Positions 6,747 to 13,156 of a DNA stretch of 16,686 bases are shown here, one piece after another. A model generated the notes under the pieces. That model worked only from the letters and a program-made list of their open reading frames with translations, was not told where the DNA came from and did no database searches. The stretch comes from UBA927 sp964361785 (GTDB lineage: Bacteria; Patescibacteriota; Microgenomatia; UBA10105; UBA927). The translations under genes were made by a program, and so were the position numbers. The stretch lies in assembly GCA_964361785.1 (NCBI GenBank), contig CAYIBX010000024.1, forward strand, positions 1 to 16,686. Direction: 5' to 3'. The first letter of the stretch is position 1, and each line of letters begins with the position of its first letter.

Positions 6747-7073
6747 TTAAGATCGAGCAAAGAGCCAATTTATTTTCTGTTGATCTCTTACTCTCCTCGC
6801 CCTGCACTCATTCTGACACGTCCCTTCAAAATAAAAGCCATCTCGATTAGCCATATCAAGACAATGACCTATGGAGGGCAACGACGAATCTGCATCAATG
6901 CAAACAAAATGTTCTTTTCTTGCACCTCCTCCTTCTTCTTTCGCTTGCGGCACATATACTTCCCCTCGTTGTGCTGCAAGTTTTCTATTCAAGAATTCTG
7001 CTTGCTCTTCAGATAATGCAACGGTCGCAAGAGAATAGTGTAATTGCTTTGAAAATGGGTGCTTCGGAGGCAT
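6747..7073 (-). CDS. Small four-cysteine protein, family copy B
   Basis: 108 residues, paralogue of the protein at 4206-4514. Shared features in order: a basic histidine/lysine-containing start (MPPKHPFSK against MKHPRSK), the segment LSEEQAEFLNRKLAAQRGEV, a variable charged linker, then C-x12-C-x14-C-x3-C (copy A has 11, 14, 3). FLNRKLAAQRGEV is identical in both. The tail after the last cysteine is basic (RARRVRDQQK). Function unknown; a small metal-binding or disulphide module after a helical element is the plain reading. An extended -10 (TGA-TATAAA, 7082-7090) stands 8 nt before the ATG. The 48-residue gene at 7132-7278 is just upstream on the same strand. Confidence 0.75.
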   Translation of the reverse strand: MPPKHPFSKQLHYSLATVALSEEQAEFLNRKLAAQRGEVYVPQAKEEGGGARKEHFVCIDADSSLPSIGHCLDMANRDGFYFEGTCQNECRARRVRDQQKINWLFARS

Positions 7074-7081
7074 AATAGTAT

Positions 7082-7090
7082 TTTATATCA
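7082..7090 (-). promoter_or_regulatory. Extended -10 promoter of four-cysteine gene copy B
   Basis: TGA followed by TATAAA on the minus strand, 8 nt before ATG 7073. The region is very AT-rich, so chance matches are more likely here than elsewhere. Confidence 0.4.
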
Positions 7091-7131
7091 AAATATTTAT
7101 AATACGGCTTATTACTTTGGAGAGTTGGACT

Positions 7132-7278
7132 CTACCGTACCACACCAACAGTATCTACCAAAGCAATGGATAAACTACCTCGCCATCCAACCAATCCTCG
7201 CTTTAACACACCTGTGCGTAATTTTGGATCACCTATATTGAGTCGACAAGATGACACGGGGAAAATTTTTACAATCAT
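7132..7278 (-). CDS. 48-residue orphan protein
   Basis: ATG 7278 to TAG, 48 codons. The protein starts MIVKIFPVSSCRLNIGDP and ends SIALVDTVGVVR: basic, glycine- and valine-rich, one cysteine, no membrane helix. I recognise no family. The case for a real gene is the promoter: TTGACA (7309-7314), 18-bp spacer, TATAAC (7285-7290), ending exactly 6 nt before the ATG, the same geometry as several neighbours. Without the promoter the gene would be too short to call. It lies 58 nt upstream of four-cysteine copy B, so some transcripts may cover both. It could instead be a small RNA read as a protein by chance. Confidence 0.45.
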   Translation of the reverse strand: MIVKIFPVSSCRLNIGDPKLRTGVLKRGLVGWRGSLSIALVDTVGVVR

Positions 7279-7284
7279 ACATGT

Positions 7285-7314
7285 GTTATATCAAACAAGT
7301 TATCGGATTGTCAA
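7285..7314 (-). promoter_or_regulatory. Near-consensus promoter of the 48-residue gene
   Basis: -35 TTGACA (7309-7314, full consensus), 18-bp spacer, -10 TATAAC (7285-7290; 5 of 6), minus strand, 6 nt before ATG 7278. One of the two best promoter matches in the window. Confidence 0.65.
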
Positions 7315-7373
7315 GGCGATCTAAACCAATATTAATTCCTCAAACAAGATAAATGCATTTTGACAAGCGCCAG

Positions 7374-9197
7374 TCACATCCTCTCAACCGTCTGAATTCC
7401 GAGAAGATACAACCCATTACGAAGAACTTGTGCTGTGGCTGCTGTAAGCGCTGTGCGGTGACCTGCATTCTCTCCTTCTCCTAATATCGTGTACTTGGCA
7501 TAAAACGCATTAAAGGCTGAAGCAAGCTCAAAAAGATATTTGCAAAGCATGCTTGGAGCAAACGTGGCCGCTGAATCTGAGACAATTTGCGGGTAGAAAT
7601 GGATGAGACGGGCGATGAGGCGCTCCTCGGGATTAAGATCGATAAGACTAATGTGACTCATAAGATTTATAGGACTCATTTGAGTCTGTGACTTTTGTAA
7701 AACGCTCTTGCATCTGGCGTAGGTGTAGAGAAGGTATGGGCCACTATCACCGTCAAAAGAGACGGAGTTATTTAGATCGAATGCAATTTCTTGATTGATA
7801 GAAACTCGAAGAAACGCATACTTTACGGCGGCCACCGCTGCCTTTTCTGCAATGTTTTCCTGATCTGATTCTGTATAGTTTGATTGATTAGTAGCTAGTA
7901 TGTTCTTTATTTCCTTTTTCGCTTCGTCAAGAAGCCGCTCGCCCAAAACAACATTGCCACTTCTTGAGCTCATTTTGCCGCTTTTTAAGTTCACCCAACC
8001 ATATACCAGATGATATTGTTTGTCTCGGGTATCTGGAAATAATTGAGCAAGCGCTTCGAACATGACGCGCGTATACCCATATTGCTCAGGGCCTAAGACG
8101 TGTAATACCAAATCAAGATGATATTCATCAAATTGAAGCCTGCCTAGCCCCATATCTTTTCCTTCATACGTCGGATTGCCTTCTGAACTGATAAAAACCC
8201 GGTTATGAAGGCCAACTTTCTCTCCAGCAAAAATTATAGCGCCTTCACTTTTTTCAAATATACCTTTTTCCAACCCTTCTAACACATATTTTTTTCCTGT
8301 TTCGTACACTTCACCTTCAAAGTAATAACGGTCGTAGTGAGTACCAACGCGCTTATATATGGCTTCAAAGTAGTCTAAGCTCCATTGTCGTGTCTCTTTA
8401 TATAATGGATACACACTCTCGTCTTTGGCGTATATTTTAATATTTATATCTTTAATAGCTACTTTAGCCTCATCTGAGGCTTCAAACGCCGCAGAACCTG
8501 CCGCATAGGCTTTCCCTAAAAATTCAACTTTTTCGTGAATTTCTTTAACACGCATAGATTCAACCTGATCAGCAAACTCAGAAACGTTCATCAGTCCATA
8601 CAATGCTTTCGCGATATGCATACCCACGTCTCCTTGATAATTGGCTCTGATAATCGTGTGCCCTGTGGCTTCCAAAAGACGAACCACACACTCGCCTGTC
8701 GTAATATTACGTAAATGCCCGATATGAAAGGCTTTGTGGGTATTGGGATGAGCAAATTCAACCATGATGGTCTTAACCTCCTTTAAAGAGCTCGTACCAT
8801 AGCTCTCCTTGAGTTTTAGCACTTCAGAGACGCTATTGCTAAGACTAGCTTCGGTCAAAAAGATGTTTATAAACCCTGGTGTGACTACCTCAATGTGATC
8901 TATAGCCTGTAATACATATCGATATGCTGAATCACCTGATATCTTCTGATTATCTTTAATACTATTTAGATCTCCACTTATGCGTTCAATTATCAACTTT
9001 TCACTTTTCACTCTCTCCGCGACCTGTAGTGCGATGTCCATCGGTGACTTCTTGAGTTGCTTAGATAACTTCATCGCCACATTTGTGGTGTAATCGCCAT
9101 TGGTTGGATTTTCTGTCATCACTACGTCAACACTGACATCGTTGACGCCAATGTCCTTAACAATTTTTTGAAATAACTGTTGGAGATGATTTTTCAT
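7374..9197 (-). CDS. argS: Arginyl-tRNA synthetase
   Basis: 607 residues. It joins arginine to tRNA-Arg using ATP in the cytoplasm. The order is standard: an N-terminal Add-1-type domain (1-110); the class I core with FAHPNTHKAFHIGHLRN, holding HIGH at 158-161; the EGKDMGLGRLQFDEY segment (345-359); KMSSR (408-412) as the KMSKS loop, followed by the SGNVV typical of ArgS; then the DALR anticodon-binding helices from about 470, ending GLYLLGIQTVERM. Start ATG 9197 follows the B3/4 gene by 63 nt on the same strand. No ribosome binding site is clear. It is the last gene of the arginine block, so it may be covered by the T-box transcript. Confidence 0.97.
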   Translation of the reverse strand: MKNHLQQLFQKIVKDIGVNDVSVDVVMTENPTNGDYTTNVAMKLSKQLKKSPMDIALQVAERVKSEKLIIERISGDLNSIKDNQKISGDSAYRYVLQAIDHIEVVTPGFINIFLTEASLSNSVSEVLKLKESYGTSSLKEVKTIMVEFAHPNTHKAFHIGHLRNITTGECVVRLLEATGHTIIRANYQGDVGMHIAKALYGLMNVSEFADQVESMRVKEIHEKVEFLGKAYAAGSAAFEASDEAKVAIKDINIKIYAKDESVYPLYKETRQWSLDYFEAIYKRVGTHYDRYYFEGEVYETGKKYVLEGLEKGIFEKSEGAIIFAGEKVGLHNRVFISSEGNPTYEGKDMGLGRLQFDEYHLDLVLHVLGPEQYGYTRVMFEALAQLFPDTRDKQYHLVYGWVNLKSGKMSSRSGNVVLGERLLDEAKKEIKNILATNQSNYTESDQENIAEKAAVAAVKYAFLRVSINQEIAFDLNNSVSFDGDSGPYLLYTYARCKSVLQKSQTQMSPINLMSHISLIDLNPEERLIARLIHFYPQIVSDSAATFAPSMLCKYLFELASAFNAFYAKYTILGEGENAGHRTALTAATAQVLRNGLYLLGIQTVERM

Positions 9198-9260
9198 AAC
9201 ATAAGTCGCTTAGGTCAATTAGGACACTTGCGCTGTTTAGGTAATTATCGCACAATTTTT

Positions 9261-9971
9261 TTAAACAACAATATCGATAGTTTCTGGATGCGTTTTATCC
9301 ATCCAATAGATAGTCGCTTCTCCACCACAGAAACTCGTTGCTACATCAATGAATTCCTTGCTCGCACACTCCATAATCGATTTATTTACATCAAAAAATC
9401 CATCCATGATAAAAAAGCCATTGATTGTCTCATCGGTCATCTTCGTTCGCTCACACTGACGCCAGTTGAGGGCTCTGGTCGACAAATCGATATCATCACC
9501 CCAAACTAATTCACCTGTAAGCGCGGGTTTCGGTTTATCGCCACCGATTGGAAACCACTGTTCCCCACCCTTGGCTACAAATAAACGGAAATTACCCCTG
9601 AGCACATCTAAATTCTCCCCGCCAAACGGTGTGAGATATTTCAAGCTGATAGCGTTGTATATATTAACTATCGGATTGATATTAGGAAGTTGCCCGCCCT
9701 CAAGAACTCGCTTGGCTAATGCAATATGAGCCGGCCGACGTATTTCTGGATCTGTTCCAAATTTTTTAAATGCATCAAAATATATCGTTATGCGTTGATC
9801 TTGCCAAAACTGATCTAAGGTCACTGTTTCTCGAAGCGCTGCTTCTGTATCACGAAGTAACGTTAATGCTTCATCTTTTCCCTTCCTATTATCAAACCCT
9901 CTAATAATCGGTAATCCGATAATAAGAGTTGGTAATAATTCAAAAACTTCTTTTTCTACAACAAATTTCAT
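9261..9971 (-). CDS. Stand-alone B3/4-domain protein, probable tRNA-editing deacylase
   Basis: 236 residues. The central part matches the solo B3/4 domain (COG3382), the fold that edits mischarged tRNA in PheRS-beta: FDAFKKFGTDPEIRRPAHIALAKRV, then LPNINPIVNIYNAISLKYLTPFGGENLDVLRGNFRLFVAKGGE (about 65-150). The typical LP-x-IN-x-xV-x-x-x-N-x-x-SL motif is intact. Known stand-alone members include CtdA, which removes canavanine from tRNA-Arg. Being between argG and argS, this protein is most simply read as an editing enzyme for tRNA-Arg charged with an arginine look-alike, but the substrate is inference. It starts 66 nt after argG, and a 40-bp palindrome fills most of that gap. Low-specificity alternative: another amino-acyl-tRNA deacylase. 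Confidence 0.85.
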   Translation of the reverse strand: MKFVVEKEVFELLPTLIIGLPIIRGFDNRKGKDEALTLLRDTEAALRETVTLDQFWQDQRITIYFDAFKKFGTDPEIRRPAHIALAKRVLEGGQLPNINPIVNIYNAISLKYLTPFGGENLDVLRGNFRLFVAKGGEQWFPIGGDKPKPALTGELVWGDDIDLSTRALNWRQCERTKMTDETINGFFIMDGFFDVNKSIMECASKEFIDVATSFCGGEATIYWMDKTHPETIDIVV

Positions 9972-9985
9972 ATTAATTATCTTTC

Positions 9986-10025
9986 GTTGTCTTTTACCAT
10001 AGCGGCCGCTAGTGTAAATGACAAC
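9986..10025. repeat. 40-bp palindromic element with GCGGCCGC core, copy 2
   Basis: Same length and plan as the element at 5436-5475: outer GTTGTC and GACAAC, central GCGGCCGC, arms pairing except one T-T mismatch. Read on the minus strand, its right half (core, three variable bases, then GGTAAAAGACAAC) matches the right half of copy 1 on the plus strand in 21 of 24 bases. It lies between argG and the B3/4 gene, 14 bp before the latter's ATG. Confidence 0.75.
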
Positions 10026-10037
10026 ATACGTACTAAA

Positions 10038-11291
10038 TTAACTATTTTTTCCAACTTGATTAGCTAGTTTCATCTGTAATGAGTATACCTCAATAAATCC
10101 CGCAGAGGCATTGACGTTGTATTTATAGCCGCCTGACGTCGTAAATGAAGCATGGTGCATGGCGTACGGAGAGGTCATCGCAACGACTGTGGTCGTGCCT
10201 TTGTATAATTTGACCGTCACCTCTCCCGTCACCTTCTGATTTATCGTTTCATTAAAATTATTTATGGCAGACATAACTGGATCAAACCATTTCGCACCAT
10301 AACAAAGATATGCCCATTTGATGTCAAGCTGATTTTTTAGCTCGTTTACCTCTCTTGTAGACACGTACTGCTCGAGCGCTTTATGCGCGGAAATTATCAC
10401 ATGGCCCGCTGGAAGCTCATACACGCCTCTATCTTTTAGTCCTATCAGACGATCTTCCACAAGATGAACCACCCCCACGCCATGCATGCCAGCTATTTTG
10501 TTAAGCATCATAATAAGCGACGCTAACTTCATCTTTTTACCATTTAATGCGGTCGGTATCCCCTTATTAAACGTTATTTTTATAAACTCCTCTGTATCGG
10601 GCGCGTTTTTAGCTAATGTATACGTCGTCAAAAACTTCTCCACCTTTGGAATAAATTGCGGATCCTCTATCTCCCCACCTTCCCACGTCATGCCCCACAT
10701 GTTGTCATCCACACTGTACGGAAAATCCAAACTTGCAGGCACAGGAATGCCGTATTTTTGCGCATAATTAATTTCTTCATTGCGGTCCATGTCCCATTCA
10801 CGAACCGGTGCAATAATTTTGATATCAGGATTAAGAGTCAACATATACCCTTCTAAACGCACCTGATCATTGCCTTTCCCTGTGCATCCATGCGCTATAG
10901 CGTCCGCTCCAACTTCTTTTGCCACCTCAACTGCCTTAGCGGTCGTAATCGCGCGGCCAATGGGAGTGGAGAGATGGTACTCACCCTGATAACTGGCATT
11001 TGCCTTAATACCCAAGGAAATATACTTTTGGGCAAACTCATCTTTGACATCCAAAACAATCGCTTTTTTCGCGCCAAACTTGAGCGCTTTCTTTTGGATA
11101 GCAACTAAATCATCATTCTGTTGCCCGAGATCCATGGTAAGCGTCACGACTTGCGCCTTATATGTATCTTGAATCCACTTGAGCATAACACTGGTGTCCA
11201 AACCCCCTGAATACAACAGCAGGACTTTCTTGACTTCACCCTTTTTGGCTTCATGTGATGCTACTTTGATATAATTTGTTTTATTTTTCAT
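10038..11291 (-). CDS. argG: Argininosuccinate synthase
   Basis: 417 residues. It condenses citrulline and aspartate with ATP to argininosuccinate, the last but one step of arginine synthesis. The ATP-pyrophosphatase P-loop is YSGGLDTS (27-34); the ARGS motifs GCTGKGNDQVRLE and MDRNEEINYA, and the SPYAMHHASFTTSGG region follow in order. The N-terminus is about 15-20 residues longer than usual; ATG 11291 is kept because it overlaps argH's stop by 11 nt (ATGAAAAATAA), a translational coupling. It is the second gene of the T-box-controlled block. No ornithine carbamoyltransferase or other earlier pathway gene is in the window, so the citrulline source is unknown. Confidence 0.97.
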   Translation of the reverse strand: MKNKTNYIKVASHEAKKGEVKKVLLLYSGGLDTSVMLKWIQDTYKAQVVTLTMDLGQQNDDLVAIQKKALKFGAKKAIVLDVKDEFAQKYISLGIKANASYQGEYHLSTPIGRAITTAKAVEVAKEVGADAIAHGCTGKGNDQVRLEGYMLTLNPDIKIIAPVREWDMDRNEEINYAQKYGIPVPASLDFPYSVDDNMWGMTWEGGEIEDPQFIPKVEKFLTTYTLAKNAPDTEEFIKITFNKGIPTALNGKKMKLASLIMMLNKIAGMHGVGVVHLVEDRLIGLKDRGVYELPAGHVIISAHKALEQYVSTREVNELKNQLDIKWAYLCYGAKWFDPVMSAINNFNETINQKVTGEVTVKLYKGTTTVVAMTSPYAMHHASFTTSGGYKYNVNASAGFIEVYSLQMKLANQVGKNS

Positions 11292-12717
11292 ATTTATTTG
11301 TTATTAAATGTTTTATATGCGTGTTTAAAAGAGTAATACTACGGACTCGATCTGTATTTTTTCGTGAAAGCCATGCTTTATGTGCCGAAAGCTTCTTTTT
11401 GAGCTTTTTCAAACTTGTTTTCATACTGTTTTTCCCAGGAGACCCGTAGGATTTCGTACACGCAATAATCTTTTTGGGGTCAAGATCAAGTTTGTCGCTG
11501 CCCGCTTTCACCATCTTTTCTACAATTACTTTCGCTTCACGCATAGATATATGTTTCTCTTGAATAATTTGCTCCATCACCGTCGTCGCACCGATAAAGC
11601 CTTTGTGACACCACTTCTCCATAACGCCTGTGTTGATAATCAACGTCTCTAACACTCCTGAAAGAACGATTGGCGCAAGTTTGCATTCGTTGACAAGATC
11701 CATAATGATATACTTCGTCCATTGGGAATCGCGGTTGTAGCCAATAAAATTGCTCTTGCCCATAGACAACAAACTCACTAACTGCCCCTGAGCAAATCCT
11801 GCTTTGCCTTTAATCACTTCTAAAGGATCTGGATTTTTCTTTTGGGGCATGATGGAGCTGCCAGTACTAAACTGATCAGAAAGTTTGACCATCCCAAATT
11901 CAGGCATCGCCATGAGAATCAACGTTTCAGCAATAAGTGAGAGATGATTCATGAGAGAGACTACTTCAAAGCCCAAATCCGCTTCCGACTCCCAACGATT
12001 CGTAATTGCATCCATAGAATTGTGATCCGGCCCATCAAATGCGAGTAATTCAGCCGTCATTTTTCTATCTATAGAGAAGCTCGTACCATAAGACACAACG
12101 TTTCCAAGCGGGCTTGTGTTGTGTAATGGAAACCATGATTGAAAACGATCAATATCGCGAATAACCATGGATGCAAACCCTGCAAATGTATGACCCAGAG
12201 TCGTCACCATCGCATGCTGGTGATGGGTAAACCCAGCCATTGGCACTCCTTTATATTTATCTGCTAATAGAAGAAGTGTTTGTGATAAACCGATGCTGTT
12301 GTAAACAAATAAAAGTACCGTATCACGCACATACAGTTTCATATCAGTGACAACTTGATCATTTCTTGAACGCGCAGTATGAAGCTTGCCGGCCACCTCT
12401 ATCCCCAATTTTTCCATCAACCATGATTCGATATTGGTGTGAACGTCTTCTTTGGACGGATCAAGAACAAATGTTTTACTTTTCTCGAGCTCGTTTAATT
12501 CATCAAGTATCTTTGCGGCATCAGCCGCAGGCATAATCCCTGTTTTTGCCAGCATGACACAGTGTGCTTTATTCACCCATACGTCGTACGGCAAAAGCGC
12601 CACATCAGCGGGCGGCACGCCGACCACATCGCGACCTGCAGTAAATGCTATAACTGCTTTTGTCGGCGCTGTATTAAATGCCGCACCCCAAAGTTTGTTT
12701 GTTTGTTTTGTTTTCAT
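11281..12717 (-). CDS. argH: Argininosuccinate lyase
   Basis: 478 residues. It splits argininosuccinate into arginine and fumarate. The family signature GSSIMPQKKNPDP (286-298) carries the catalytic serine; HTARSRNDQ (113-121) and THHQH (164-168, catalytic His) are present; the opening LWGAAFN corresponds to the LWGGRF start of the family. The C-terminus is lysine-rich and somewhat diverged (around SLKKLKKKLSAHKAWLSRK). ATG 12717 has AAAGGA 6 nt upstream, unlike the leaderless genes in the middle of the window, in keeping with a long regulated leader. It is first in the block argH-argG-B3/4-argS and lies directly behind a T-box riboswitch. Confidence 0.96.
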   Translation of the reverse strand: MKTKQTNKLWGAAFNTAPTKAVIAFTAGRDVVGVPPADVALLPYDVWVNKAHCVMLAKTGIMPAADAAKILDELNELEKSKTFVLDPSKEDVHTNIESWLMEKLGIEVAGKLHTARSRNDQVVTDMKLYVRDTVLLFVYNSIGLSQTLLLLADKYKGVPMAGFTHHQHAMVTTLGHTFAGFASMVIRDIDRFQSWFPLHNTSPLGNVVSYGTSFSIDRKMTAELLAFDGPDHNSMDAITNRWESEADLGFEVVSLMNHLSLIAETLILMAMPEFGMVKLSDQFSTGSSIMPQKKNPDPLEVIKGKAGFAQGQLVSLLSMGKSNFIGYNRDSQWTKYIIMDLVNECKLAPIVLSGVLETLIINTGVMEKWCHKGFIGATTVMEQIIQEKHISMREAKVIVEKMVKAGSDKLDLDPKKIIACTKSYGSPGKNSMKTSLKKLKKKLSAHKAWLSRKNTDRVRSITLLNTHIKHLITNKYEK

Positions 12718-12811
12718 ATAGATTCCTTTCGCACAAATCCACTCGATCTTCCCTTTCGCCTTAGCTACTATTCGTAGCGCGACTCGAGGAGCGATCTTTG
12801 GCGGATTGATC

Positions 12812-12844
12812 GGCTGCTAAACTCGTAAGACTCGTTAAGCAGCC
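12812..12844 (-). other. Stem-loop in the argH leader after the attenuator
   Basis: GGCTGCT pairs with AGCAGCC, extended by two more pairs past one mismatch, with a 13-nt loop holding two near-copies of ACGAGT. It lies between the T-box terminator and argH. Together with GCTACGAATAGTAGC (about 12765-12779), it makes a structured 130-nt stretch before the ribosome binding site. No function can be assigned. Confidence 0.45.
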
Positions 12845-12847
12845 ATC

Positions 12848-12908
12848 AAAAAAACCGTCCGCTCGGATCTCTCCCGGTAAAGACCGAGAGAAGTCCGATA
12901 GGACGGTT
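12848..12908 (-). terminator. T-box attenuator terminator
   Basis: AACCGTCC (12908-12901) pairs with GGACGGTT (12860-12853), enclosing TCGGA/TCCGA and a strong inner helix around TCTCTCGGT/ACCGGGAGAGA, and ends in seven T residues. Its first arm is shared with the antiterminator, so the two are mutually exclusive. Confidence 0.9.
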
Positions 12909-13016
12909 CAAAAAACCATGGTGCCACCTATCTTCGCAACTCGTTTGTAGAAACAAATAATCTCGCTGTAAAAGCCTTGACAGCGAGCGAGTTGCCTCGT
13001 TTATGTTTCTTACTTT

Positions 13017-13033
13017 CCTTCGACAAGCTCAGG
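13017..13033. repeat. REP-like short sequence within the T-box leader
   Basis: CCTTCGACAAGCTCAGG on the plus strand. From memory this and close variants occur as scattered intergenic repeats in many bacterial genomes. Only one copy is in this window, so the repeat call rests on recollection. On the transcribed strand it can form TCCT/AGGA with an 11-nt loop, in the place where a T-box Stem I would be expected. Confidence 0.35.
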
Positions 13034-13093
13034 ATTTCTTCAGAAACTGCCTCCCCATCTCGAATGGATCAAAAGCTATTCAATTGTTGCAAT

Positions 13094-13122
13094 ACTTTAC
13101 TACAGGCTTTTGGCGTTGTCAA
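13094..13122 (-). promoter_or_regulatory. Promoter of the T-box-argH transcript
   Basis: -35 TTGACA (13117-13122, full consensus), 17-bp spacer, -10 TAAAGT (13094-13099; 4 of 6), minus strand. Predicted start near 13087, giving a leader of about 370 nt. It stands back to back with the promoter of the divergent glycosyltransferase gene. Confidence 0.6.
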
Positions 13123-13143
13123 TATATCAATTTTTCCATCATG

Positions 13144-13149
13144 TATAAT
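13144..13149 (+). promoter_or_regulatory. -10 box of the glycosyltransferase gene
   Basis: Perfect TATAAT ending 7 nt before ATG 13157. No convincing -35 is seen at 16-18 bp. The distance implies a leaderless mRNA and decides the start against the in-frame upstream codons. Confidence 0.5.
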
Positions 13150-13156
13150 AAACTCC

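Larger units (their letters stand above)
12848..13087 (-). ncRNA. T-box riboswitch leader of argHG (tRNA-sensing attenuator)
   Basis: The T-box core is complete. Antiterminator: GATAGG (12932-12927), bulge TGGCACC (12926-12920), ATGGTT (12919-12914), loop TTTTG, AACCGT (12908-12903), CCTATC (12902-12897). The bulge TGGC base-pairs with the tRNA 3' end and implies discriminator base G. A hairpin CTCGCTGT/ACAGCGAG (12987-12962) lies upstream, enclosed by GCAACTCG (12995-12988) with CGAGTTGC (12943-12936). Uncharged tRNA should stabilise the antiterminator and allow argHG transcription. I could not place a canonical Stem I or its specifier codon in 12996-13087; tRNA-Arg is assumed from the genes controlled. 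Confidence 0.87.

Noticed and set aside
7059..7241. 60-codon plus-strand frame
   Set aside because: It is antisense to the 48-residue gene and the start of four-cysteine copy B, with no promoter or ribosome binding site.
9180..9509. 109-codon plus-strand frame over the B3/4 gene
   Set aside because: It overlaps the conserved B3/4 protein and the argS start on the other strand, and its translation has no recognisable domain.
5436..10025. The two GCGGCCGC palindromes as XerCD dif sites or standard terminators
   Set aside because: Length and arms do not match the 28-bp dif plan, two copies would be odd for dif, and there is no T-run after the hairpin.
12977..13156. 60-codon N-terminal extension of the glycosyltransferase frame
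   Set aside because: It runs antisense through the argH T-box leader and promoter. TATAAT 7 nt before ATG 13157, and a normal first membrane helix after that ATG, favour the shorter protein.
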